Assembly: GCA_013288075.1 (NCBI GenBank)
Contig: JABDCQ010000006.1
Location: 1-62,273 of the forward strand
Direction: 5' to 3'
Length of the DNA: 62,273 nucleotides
DNA from: Chlamydiota bacterium
Lineage (GTDB): Bacteria; Chlamydiota; Chlamydiia; Chlamydiales; Rhabdochlamydiaceae
Under the pieces are notes generated by a model that saw nothing but the letters and a program-made list of their open reading frames with translations, was not told the DNA's origin and made no database searches. A program made the translations under genes and the position numbers. Position 1 is the stretch's first letter. The number at the start of each line of letters is the position of its first letter. Positions 8,175 to 16,553 of the stretch are shown piece after piece.

Positions 8175-8447
8175 TTAGTTATTTTTGCTGGGTATGTAGA
8201 GCTGGAATGAAAGTCGACTTATTGTTGAATTTTTAGATTCATTTTTTACTTCTCCAGAAAATAAGCTAGCAACTTTAATGCCCCCTTCTTTTCCCTTAGA
8301 ATTTTCGACGGTTACTGCAATATCAAATTGCACGTTCTCAGAATTTCTATGGACAAAGCAGATCTCTCGATTCGCTTCAGAGGAAGCTTCATCTACTCCA
8401 TTAATTATTTCTATAAGCGACTGTTTTATAAATGTTTTCAATTCCAT
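8175..8447 (-). CDS. Conserved small protein of unknown function
   Basis: The 90-residue protein opens MELKTFIKQSLIEIINGVDEA and ends with a glycine/serine segment (GGIKVASLFSG, then NESKNSTISRLSFQL). I recognise this as a recurring bacterial small-protein pattern with predicted N-terminal helix and C-terminal beta strands, but know of no assigned function. It is the second gene of a two-gene unit, 17 bases after the 8465 gene, so the two are probably co-transcribed and may work together. Confidence 0.65.
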   Translation of the reverse strand: MELKTFIKQSLIEIINGVDEASSEANREICFVHRNSENVQFDIAVTVENSKGKEGGIKVASLFSGEVKNESKNSTISRLSFQLYIPSKNN

Positions 8448-8464
8448 GTGATTTATATCCTTTT

Positions 8465-8824
8465 TTATTTTGCGATGAGTCGAGCAAGCCTAGGCAAGAA
8501 CACTGGAGCAATCGCTGAAAAGGCATCATCCAGCTTTTGAATGGTAACTTTATCAAAAAACTTTTCGTTTCTCAAATAGAAACATGAATCTATTGCATAC
8601 TTTATTGTTACTGCCAACGTCTGCTCATCTCCTGAGGAGAAATTTTCAAATACCTTTGATTCTGAGCATCTTGTAAAGGAAGAGATGTGAGTAAAAAAGC
8701 ATAACTTATCATAATTTTTTATGTGCACTTCCTTGTTGAGCACATATCCAGCAATTTCCCCTCCAACTATCCATTTGGAGCAACTTATCTTTTGTTTTCT
8801 TGTTAAAAATTTGGAGAAGATCAT
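8465..8824 (-). CDS. Hypothetical protein, partner of the 8175 gene
   Basis: I do not recognise this 119-residue protein. It is rich in Lys, Phe and Ser, has five cysteines and no signal peptide or membrane helix. The central FENFSSGDEQTLAVTIKYAI and C-terminal KLDDAFSAI look helical. It lies 70 bases downstream of the 8895 gene on the same strand, so all three small genes downstream of the Rhs gene could be one transcript. An immunity role is possible but is position-based only. Confidence 0.55.
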   Translation of the reverse strand: MIFSKFLTRKQKISCSKWIVGGEIAGYVLNKEVHIKNYDKLCFFTHISSFTRCSESKVFENFSSGDEQTLAVTIKYAIDSCFYLRNEKFFDKVTIQKLDDAFSAIAPVFLPRLARLIAK

Positions 8825-8894
8825 TTTTCAAATCGGCATATTAAAGGAAAAATTTCTCTAAAACTTCATTAGGAACATAGCTTAAGAACTCTTT

Positions 8895-9437
8895 TTATTT
8901 GGCGTTTCTCACGATTTTCAAAGCTTCTTCATAAGGCTCTTCTTTTAACAGAATACGGTTATTTGAAAGCGGATCCTCAGAAAAATATCGAATGATGTTT
9001 TTTACCTGAAAAACATAAACTACACTTCCATCTGTATAACAAGAATTATCATTTTTTCTGAATGCAATAGAAACCTCTGCTCTGTTGGCTTTAAAAGGAT
9101 ATTCTTTTAAATATGGTCTAATTTTTTTGTTAGAATTAATTGTTTCAAGCAATAATTCAGTACCCTTTACTTGTAATTCTCTTGCTTCTTTAATTGTTCC
9201 CTTTCGATGAGCCATAAATTTGACAGATACTTCTTCAATATCATTGGGCATACGCCCTCCACTGCCAATCCAAACTAAACCATATTGATCAATAATTTTT
9301 TTTGCAAAGTTATCAACAATTTGATTAATAATTATCTCGTAGTCTCCATCCGATTTTTCATTCCCATTCATTTTAAAACTCATAAAAAAAGTTAAAAATA
9401 AAATAAAACTAACGATTTTGGTAATCATAAAAACCAT
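8895..9437 (-). CDS. Exported hypothetical protein following the Rhs gene
   Basis: The 180-residue protein has a signal peptide (about 1-24, hydrophobic SFILFLTFF). It overlaps the end of the Rhs gene by 29 bases, implying translational coupling. The mature part contains YGLVWIGSGGR, KEARELQVKG and YFSEDPLSNN. It shares a similar order of motifs with the lipoprotein at 23637 (HGIWVCNMRG, LEQARVFIAV, TFNPLTEKP), so I read them as distant paralogues. Both lie beside copies of the Rhs C-terminal hydrolase-like domain. An exported immunity or accessory role for that domain is my inference. Confidence 0.65.
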   Translation of the reverse strand: MVFMITKIVSFILFLTFFMSFKMNGNEKSDGDYEIIINQIVDNFAKKIIDQYGLVWIGSGGRMPNDIEEVSVKFMAHRKGTIKEARELQVKGTELLLETINSNKKIRPYLKEYPFKANRAEVSIAFRKNDNSCYTDGSVVYVFQVKNIIRYFSEDPLSNNRILLKEEPYEEALKIVRNAK

Positions 9438-12400
9438 ATTTATACTTTAAATCTAAAACATTATCCTTAACAGCATTCTCATATGTCGGACTCATAAAGG
9501 CATGATCTGCAATGTATAAAGTCTTTTCTCTCCATGATGACAGACATGGAATAAGTTGTACATTGTAATTTGGATTTCTAGAACTCTCTCTAAAACGACC
9601 TGTAACATGATCCTTTTTAGACCAAATATTCATAGAATCATAAGCATATCTTTCAGGAAAAGTCTTTTGAGGCCCCAATCCCCTATAAATAAGATGTTGT
9701 CTTAAAAGACTTTTTTGATCGGGAGTCATCCCTTGAGCAGCTCTTAACTGAACAAGCCCCCCATTGCTATGAGTTGTTGACATCAAGAGAAGCTCTGGAT
9801 TGATTTTGTGCAGACTATCAATGACAGCAATCATAAATTGACGTGTAAGCCGAATTATAGAAGTTTCTTTTTTCCAAGCATGTTGCAAATGCGCTCTTAA
9901 AAGGTCTCCAGGCACTCCCTGGCTCGGATTATAAATCGCAAAGAGAAGGTGGTTTTCTGGAATTTTACTATATAGCGATTGGCCCATTTCGATGAGCTCT
10001 TCACGACTTGTATTAATTCCATTCATTAGCATAGAAATACCAATGGTTCTCCCTTCTTTGGGAAGAAAGTCCTTCAAATGATCGATGATTTTAAGTTGCC
10101 CTGTAGTTACTTCTTCAGGAGCAAACTGAAACTGATGCCATGTTTTGCTAAAGATGAAGCAATCTGTTTTAACCCCATTGCAGCTCATTTTACAATGCAA
10201 CATCCCATGCATATTAGGCTCAAAATGCCAAGGATTTGAAGGAGGAGCCGTTACTGCTTGAAAGGTGATATTATAGGGAATAATCGATTCAGAGGATAAG
10301 CCAAAAAGATCTAACCTATTTAAAGGACTATTATGGACATAAGCATAAAGATTGGAGCCGTCTTTAAATCCCGCAGGATCAGGACTAAGCCATCTACCAA
10401 GAGAGGGATCATAAAAGCGCATACCAAAAAATATGAGTCCTTCTTCAGACCGTTTAGAGGAAAACCTCCAAGGATTTAAGGTTGAGCCTATTGTTTCTTC
10501 TCCAAAAGCTGTAAAATTATAGACTTCGGCAATAAGGCCTTCCTTTGAAACAAGAGCAATAATATTACCAGAGAAATCATGTAAAGGAGCAAAAACTTGA
10601 TCCTTAAATTCTAAAGCAATAGCCGAACCAATATCCCCCTTAATACCAAGTCCCATTACCTTTAATTCTAGGATTTGACCTTTTTCATTAAGGACTCCCA
10701 TTTCAAGGTCATCATCATAAAGATAATAGAGTTTTTCTCTTTTAGGGACGTTTTCTATGCAAACTTGTTTAGCAATAAGGCGAGATAAAGGATCATAAAA
10801 ATAATGGATTTTTCTTTTTTGCGGATAAGTGATTGAAGTTAAACGGCCAAGCGCATCATAAGTATAAAAAACCTGTTCTTGAGAAGAACTTTTATGAATA
10901 AGATTCCCGTTCTCATCATAATTTAATTTCCATCCCTCTTTAGAAAGAATTTGATTACAATTATTGATTTCACATTTGGCAGGATTCCCAAGAGAGTCAA
11001 AACAATATTCCCGATTGGATTCTTTAGTTAACTGATTAAGAGCATCGTAAGAATATTCCTTATTACCTAAAAAGCTGTTAACAACACTACTTACAAGATT
11101 GGACTCATTGTGAAAAATTGATTGTTGTATCCAAGAAGATATTTGAGAACATGGTCTTTCTAAAAGATCATACATAGTTTTAACAGGGCCAAGATTGTAA
11201 ATCAGTTCCTCTTTAGAAACATGCCCATTTTTATCAAACTGTGTATATCCATGCTCATAAAGAACTTCTTCTTCCTTATTTTTACGCTCAATACTTACAA
11301 GATGACTTCCTGAATAATGATAATTAATAGAAGAAGCATCAGGAAGAATAAAATGGGTACATCTACCAAAAGAATCATATTCCCATTTAAGATGATGACC
11401 TAACGCATTTATTTCTTCTAAAAGCTCTCCAAAAAGATTATATTTTCTCTTAATACTGTTTTTCTGAACATGATCAGAAATAACAATAGGATTCATGTCC
11501 TTATCGTAAAAATAGGAATAATGAATGCTTCCATCCGAACTTTTCATTTCAACCAAACGATCTAATCCATCATATGCATAGGAAAACGAAATACCACTTG
11601 GTAAAATACGAGAAAACAGCCGTCCTTTAATATCATAGGTAAATAGCGTCGTTTTTTGCCCTGCTTCCACTTCTTTTATTACGGAACCTAAAGCATCATA
11701 TTCCCATCGCACCATAATTGGTTTTGATGGCTCATTTCCATTATAAATAAAGGAAATTCTTTTAGCTTTATTACCGGCTTTATCATAAAAATAGTCCTCT
11801 CTAGCAACTTCATTCCCTTCCGAGTCTTTCTTTTGAATACAAACAAGGCGATTGGAAGAATCGTAAGTCTCTATTGTAGAATTACTTATTGCATCTATCA
11901 CTATTTTTTGCAAAACGCATTGATTCAACTCATTGAGTTTTTTTTCAGCATACACAAATTGAGTTTTTTTATTTTCAGGATCCCTATGAGAAATGAGCAT
12001 TCCCTCATCATCATAAGAAAAATGATCGCACACTTCTCCTTGAGAAGTAATTCTAATCGCTTTAACTTTTCTTCCTTCTTCATTATAAAAAAAACGCATC
12101 TGGTTTTCCACTTTACCATCTGCATCTTCATCCCAAAGCTCTATAATTTTCCCCTCTATGTCATGCTTCTCAACATGAGAAACACCTCCTTCTTTCGTCC
12201 TCTCTAAAAAGCCTAGAGAATCGTAGTCGAATACTTTTTGTCTGCCTTGTGCAACCTCAGCAATTTTTCTTCCTGCCCCGTCATAAGAATAAGTTACGGT
12301 AAGTCCTTTAGGATTTGTATAAGAAAGCAAATAAAAAGCATTATAATGCCATGCTTCCTTACTAAGAATTTCTCCTTGAGAACGAATAAATTTTGAAGTC

Positions 12401-14799
12401 ATTCGCTCAAAAAGGTCATATGTATAATGAGCCTCTGTTTTATCAGAATAAACTGTCCTAGCTAAAGTTCCATTTTTATTATAAAAATGCAAAATTTCCG
12501 CACCATTTTTTTGGACAATCTTCGTTGGCTTTCTAAGTGTATTATAAAAAGTATGGGTTGTTTCATTTTTAGGATTTGCTACAGCAAATAAATTACCTTG
12601 AATATCATAAGCAAATCGGATAGTAGGTACATAAGCAACTCCTTCTTCATCTTCAACAGCTGGCATTTGAGTTTCTAAACATCTTCCAAAACAATCATAG
12701 ATATGCTTAGTCGTATTTCCTTTAGTATCTGTTTCGGTTAGGACCCTTCCTTTTGCATCATATGTACTTTTTGTAGTTTTATTGTTTTGGAAACAAGAAA
12801 TAGGACGAGAAGCTTGATCATAAGTGTATTTTTTTTTAGAAGAACCAACTTCCTTTATTTCCAAAAGATTTCCTAAGGAATCATATGCATATGTATTTTC
12901 TGCCCCGGTAGGAGTAGTTTTTCGCAAAACTCTTCCTTGAGCATCATAATCTGTATAAATAGTGCACTTAAGTGAATCATTTGAATCATAAATTTCTTCT
13001 CTACAAGCTCTATAATTAGAGCAATAAAAATACTTAGTTTTTTTAATAACAACTTCTTTTCCAGAATGAGTATCTAAATAACACTCTACTTCGGAATTAG
13101 GCAACCCCCTATTAAAATCAATCTCGTAACGTTTAATACACCTTTTACTAACTCCATCCAAACTATTTAGATTATCAGATCCTCCATCATCAATTATCTC
13201 AGCCGTAAGTATATTGTCTTCATTATAGACAAAAAAGTTCCTAACAAGAATTTTCTCATGATCACAAGTAAACTTTGCCGTAAGAAGATCTGTATCTTCC
13301 TTATAGATATATCTATAAGTTAGCCCATCTTCTGCGGCTTCCCAAATAAGTAAATTTGATTTAGGACAATATTTATAGCGTTTAACACTTCGTTCAGCGT
13401 TAGAAAGAGTGCCATCAGCATTTAAAGAAAATGAAGAAGTTGCATTTCCTGTAAGATTACCCCAAAGAGTTTCTTCTGCAACATTACCTTTATCATCATA
13501 GATAAAGGTTTTAGCAAAAAGAGGCTGATGATGTTCAGTTAAAAGAACCTTAGAAGAAAGACGCCCCTTATTCCAAATAAATCTTAAAAGAGAAGAAAGA
13601 CTATCTTTCTCATTAAAATATTCAATCGATGTAAGTTGCCCATTTTCATGATGATAGCGAGTAAGAAGACCATGCACATCCCGAACTTCTGTATTTCCAG
13701 GTTGATAAGTAAATTTAGCTATTACGCATTTCTCTCCATTTTCACCTACTTGAGCTTCTAAAAGTTTTACTTTATCAGTAGAGAAATCCTTCTTATAAGG
13801 CTTTTCAGCCCATAGACTTTCCGCTTTTTTGTCTGGCGGAAGAAAATAAGAAACAACAAATTGCTCTTTTGCTCCAAAAGTAAAGCATGAAACGCGAGCT
13901 CCTATCCCCTTCCTTCCCGGAGAATAACTCAGTTCTTCGTAAGGCCTACAATTACTCTCTACCCTAGAAATATAATCCCTTTCATGAAATTCCATAGCAT
14001 GATAATCCAAAACTTTTCCGTCAGATGTATTAGCTCGAAAATGAAAAGGTGTTTTTGTATGAAAAATCTCAAAATCCACAGAAGAATATGTTTTAGTTCC
14101 TATAGGATTTGTTGCAGCAATACGCGTTATTCGTTTTTTATCATTATAGGAATAAACGAATTGATGCTTGCTAGGCAAAACCTCTTTTTGAAGATGATAA
14201 AACAACTTCTCATGACAACGTCTATGATCATGCAGTCTTGGACCGCTATATTCACGCACTCCTCCATTAGGAAGATAAAGAACGGCCTCTCCGGCTTTAA
14301 GATTTAGACAAAGAAGGTTATTTTGTGTATTTAATCTAGCACTAATTACCCCTGCGCTCTGAGGAAGATCTTGGGGAGGTTTTAAGAAAATAACATGATC
14401 TCCTTCTCTATGGCTAAAAGTATAAGGAATAAGACTACCGCTCGGCTCTGCCAAATATGCCTTGAAACGGTGTCTTGACAAATTCGGTTCTATGAGAAGG
14501 TTGGCATGTGGCAAAAAATTCCATCCACCTTGAATAAGAAAGCCGCCTCTCAATCCTTTCAGGTAAAGATCCGTACACTGATTGGATTTTTCTGAAGCCC
14601 CCGCACTTGTATACGTACGGACAAGGGGTATTGGCGTAGCCCCTTGAACAACGACATCTTGTAAATATAAGCTAAGATTACCAGTAATTACATTGACATG
14701 ATGAAAAAGCGCAGGATCTTCATCTTCTTGAAAAAGTTGATCCCACTCAGCATGTAAAAACACAGGAAGTAAAAAAAAGAAAAAAAATCGATGCAACAT
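9409..14799 (-). CDS. Rhs/YD-repeat polymorphic toxin with hydrolase-like C-terminal domain
   Basis: The 1796-residue protein has a signal peptide (about 1-17), an N-terminal VNVITGNLSLYLQDVV segment typical of Rhs openings, and dozens of YD repeats (YDALGRLTSI and relatives) to about residue 1440. The Rhs core end follows (GMRFYDPSLGRWLSPDPAGF, then LNRLDLFGL, ending near 1501). The ~295-residue tip (encoded by about 9409-10296) contains MNGIN, THSNGG with a likely nucleophile Ser near 1678, KKDH near 1730 and DHAFMSPTY with a His near 1766: an alpha/beta-hydrolase-like triad. The same domain occurs alone in the genes at 26392 and 31418. Rhs proteins encapsulate and deliver toxic tips; the delivery route here is unknown, though the signal peptide implies Sec export. 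Confidence 0.9.
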   Translation of the reverse strand: MLHRFFFFFLLPVFLHAEWDQLFQEDEDPALFHHVNVITGNLSLYLQDVVVQGATPIPLVRTYTSAGASEKSNQCTDLYLKGLRGGFLIQGGWNFLPHANLLIEPNLSRHRFKAYLAEPSGSLIPYTFSHREGDHVIFLKPPQDLPQSAGVISARLNTQNNLLCLNLKAGEAVLYLPNGGVREYSGPRLHDHRRCHEKLFYHLQKEVLPSKHQFVYSYNDKKRITRIAATNPIGTKTYSSVDFEIFHTKTPFHFRANTSDGKVLDYHAMEFHERDYISRVESNCRPYEELSYSPGRKGIGARVSCFTFGAKEQFVVSYFLPPDKKAESLWAEKPYKKDFSTDKVKLLEAQVGENGEKCVIAKFTYQPGNTEVRDVHGLLTRYHHENGQLTSIEYFNEKDSLSSLLRFIWNKGRLSSKVLLTEHHQPLFAKTFIYDDKGNVAEETLWGNLTGNATSSFSLNADGTLSNAERSVKRYKYCPKSNLLIWEAAEDGLTYRYIYKEDTDLLTAKFTCDHEKILVRNFFVYNEDNILTAEIIDDGGSDNLNSLDGVSKRCIKRYEIDFNRGLPNSEVECYLDTHSGKEVVIKKTKYFYCSNYRACREEIYDSNDSLKCTIYTDYDAQGRVLRKTTPTGAENTYAYDSLGNLLEIKEVGSSKKKYTYDQASRPISCFQNNKTTKSTYDAKGRVLTETDTKGNTTKHIYDCFGRCLETQMPAVEDEEGVAYVPTIRFAYDIQGNLFAVANPKNETTHTFYNTLRKPTKIVQKNGAEILHFYNKNGTLARTVYSDKTEAHYTYDLFERMTSKFIRSQGEILSKEAWHYNAFYLLSYTNPKGLTVTYSYDGAGRKIAEVAQGRQKVFDYDSLGFLERTKEGGVSHVEKHDIEGKIIELWDEDADGKVENQMRFFYNEEGRKVKAIRITSQGEVCDHFSYDDEGMLISHRDPENKKTQFVYAEKKLNELNQCVLQKIVIDAISNSTIETYDSSNRLVCIQKKDSEGNEVAREDYFYDKAGNKAKRISFIYNGNEPSKPIMVRWEYDALGSVIKEVEAGQKTTLFTYDIKGRLFSRILPSGISFSYAYDGLDRLVEMKSSDGSIHYSYFYDKDMNPIVISDHVQKNSIKRKYNLFGELLEEINALGHHLKWEYDSFGRCTHFILPDASSINYHYSGSHLVSIERKNKEEEVLYEHGYTQFDKNGHVSKEELIYNLGPVKTMYDLLERPCSQISSWIQQSIFHNESNLVSSVVNSFLGNKEYSYDALNQLTKESNREYCFDSLGNPAKCEINNCNQILSKEGWKLNYDENGNLIHKSSSQEQVFYTYDALGRLTSITYPQKRKIHYFYDPLSRLIAKQVCIENVPKREKLYYLYDDDLEMGVLNEKGQILELKVMGLGIKGDIGSAIALEFKDQVFAPLHDFSGNIIALVSKEGLIAEVYNFTAFGEETIGSTLNPWRFSSKRSEEGLIFFGMRFYDPSLGRWLSPDPAGFKDGSNLYAYVHNSPLNRLDLFGLSSESIIPYNITFQAVTAPPSNPWHFEPNMHGMLHCKMSCNGVKTDCFIFSKTWHQFQFAPEEVTTGQLKIIDHLKDFLPKEGRTIGISMLMNGINTSREELIEMGQSLYSKIPENHLLFAIYNPSQGVPGDLLRAHLQHAWKKETSIIRLTRQFMIAVIDSLHKINPELLLMSTTHSNGGLVQLRAAQGMTPDQKSLLRQHLIYRGLGPQKTFPERYAYDSMNIWSKKDHVTGRFRESSRNPNYNVQLIPCLSSWREKTLYIADHAFMSPTYENAVKDNVLDLKYKYGFYDYQNR

Positions 14800-15092
14800 A
14801 TTTTCCCACCTTACAAAAAAAATGCAAGTTAAGAAAACACCAATTTATTATCAACAAAAAACCAAGACAACCTCAAGCTTATCAAAGCATTTTGACCTAA
14901 TGCCTTACCATGCGAAAAACAAGAGGCATGCTTGCAGAATACACCCAAAACGAGGTATAGTTTTGTAAATTCTAAGGAAACGCATATTGCCACTAATAGA
15001 TTAATAGCAAACAATTTCTTTATTATTTTTTCATATATTCTTTAAATCTCGTATTTTTTACAATCTACTTCGGATTAACCACGGAAATTTTT
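14800..15092. other. AT-rich divergent intergenic region
   Basis: The gap between the divergent Rhs and lipoprotein genes holds no gene I can support. A short open frame in it (14829-15014) has no ribosome site or recognisable motif. Promoters for both flanking genes should lie here, but no clear -35/-10 pair stands out. Confidence 0.4.
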
Positions 15093-15716
15093 ATGAAAAA
15101 ACAATTACTTTACAATTTTACAGCAATTACAATCGCAGCAACACTCCTTTCTAGCTGCGCAAGCTATAATAGTTCAACATTAACAAATCTATCCCCACAA
15201 ATTATACATTCAGATGCTAAGATTGATAAAATAGAAGACTGTATTTCAGTTACAGCTAAAACATTTACTAAATCAGATTGCAAGCAATATCTCGATAGAG
15301 ATGTCATTGCCAAAGGCTATCAACCCGTTCAACTATACATTCAAAACAATTCAAACAACAACTATTCCTTTTTAGTAAATAGAGTTGGATTAAGTTGCGC
15401 TAGAGCAGATGAAGTAGCTAAAAAAGTTCACACATCTACCGTCGGCAGAGTTGTTGGATACAGCGCCGCAGCATTTTTGACCTGCGGGCTTTTTATAATT
15501 CCGGCTATCGTTGATGGGATTAAATCTTCCGAAGCAAATGAAGCTTTAGACAATGACTTCTTATCAAAAACAGCAAGAGATCAGTTGATTGCCCCGCATT
15601 CACATTTCAATAAGTTAATTTTCGTGCCTGTTACTGAATACCAAAACGACTTTAATATTACCTTGATAAATTGCGAATCAAATGAACCAGAAACGTTTAA
15701 CTTAGTTGCCAATTAG
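15093..15716 (+). CDS. Lipoprotein of unknown function
   Basis: The 207-residue protein has a lipoprotein signal with lipobox LLSSC (Cys about 22). It then has a globular region and one strongly hydrophobic stretch (VVGYSAAAFLTCGLFIIPAIV, about 119-139) that could be a second membrane segment. It should sit in the periplasm or outer membrane, lipid-anchored. The four or five further cysteines would suit the disulfide-rich chlamydial envelope. It is divergent from the Rhs gene and convergent with the outer-membrane protein at 15753. No specific function is apparent. Confidence 0.7.
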   Translation: MKKQLLYNFTAITIAATLLSSCASYNSSTLTNLSPQIIHSDAKIDKIEDCISVTAKTFTKSDCKQYLDRDVIAKGYQPVQLYIQNNSNNNYSFLVNRVGLSCARADEVAKKVHTSTVGRVVGYSAAAFLTCGLFIIPAIVDGIKSSEANEALDNDFLSKTARDQLIAPHSHFNKLIFVPVTEYQNDFNITLINCESNEPETFNLVAN

Positions 15717-15752
15717 GTGCTTCTTAAATTATTGAATTCAAAAACCTAATTA

Positions 15753-16511
15753 TCAAATGCGATATCCAAAGAGGAGACGTGTCCCATATATGTTTTGAAG
15801 CTCGGAAAAAGCAAGCTTGAGGAAATAAGGTTCAAGCTGGATATCCCATCTTTTGGAAGATCCTAAACGCCAAATAAAAGGAACCCCAATTTCACATCCC
15901 CAGGTGTTATCAAATTCAGCGTATTCCCTGAGTAAATACTCAATTTTTCGTTCTGCATCATCTATGCGGAATATTTTCCAATTCAATCCAAGATTGAAAA
16001 AATGATTTAATTCAACTACAGAGCGCATTCCAGCTGCATAGTAAACCATGCTTTCATGAAAATGGAAGCATGGTCCATTATTCCCTAAAGCATATCCCCC
16101 AACTCCTAAAAATGGGGTTAATATTAGATTTTCGCGGGCAAAAGCATAACCTAAACGGATTTCAAAATTTCCAAATCCCGCATTGCTTGAATTCTGACAA
16201 TAATATTCAGCAGATTCCCCATCAAAACCTTTATTACTACCAGCTGATAAAAGATCCACTCCCACATAAAAAGCTTTAGGTTTAAGGTATTCATATCCGG
16301 CTCTTATTCCTAGAAACCCTTTTTTACCATTTATTTTGCAATTTTTAATATGAATACTAAGATCACACCAAAATGCTTCAGGTCCCAAATAAATATGATG
16401 AGGATGATTTTTCAAAAGACAATATGTAGATTTTTCAGAAAGACAATCATCTGCGTAAACAAAAGAAAATGAAATACAGATACAAATAGTTTTATAAAAT
16501 AAATTTTTCAC
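15753..16511 (-). CDS. Outer-membrane beta-barrel-like protein
   Basis: This 252-residue protein has a signal peptide (about 1-20) and alternating amphipathic strands: HIYLGPEAFWCDLSI, GFLGIRAGYEYL, FYVGVDLLSAG, FEIRLGYAFA, LTPFLGVGGYA, and a final strand TRLLFGYRI. That pattern fits an 8-12-stranded outer-membrane barrel. It has seven or more cysteines, as in other chlamydial envelope proteins. It is divergent from the helicase gene across a 42-base gap. The fold is inferred from strand pattern; the specific role is unknown. Confidence 0.7.
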   Translation of the reverse strand: MKNLFYKTICICISFSFVYADDCLSEKSTYCLLKNHPHHIYLGPEAFWCDLSIHIKNCKINGKKGFLGIRAGYEYLKPKAFYVGVDLLSAGSNKGFDGESAEYYCQNSSNAGFGNFEIRLGYAFARENLILTPFLGVGGYALGNNGPCFHFHESMVYYAAGMRSVVELNHFFNLGLNWKIFRIDDAERKIEYLLREYAEFDNTWGCEIGVPFIWRLGSSKRWDIQLEPYFLKLAFSELQNIYGTRLLFGYRI

Positions 16512-16553
16512 AAATGCTCTTTTTACTTTTCAAAGGAAACCAAAAAGATTAAC

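Noticed and set aside
11833-12207. 124-codon plus-strand frame inside the Rhs gene
   Set aside because: Ile/Phe-rich antisense of YD repeats without a ribosome site.
14829-15014. 61-codon frame upstream of the Rhs gene
   Set aside because: No ribosome site or motif; lies in a probable promoter region.
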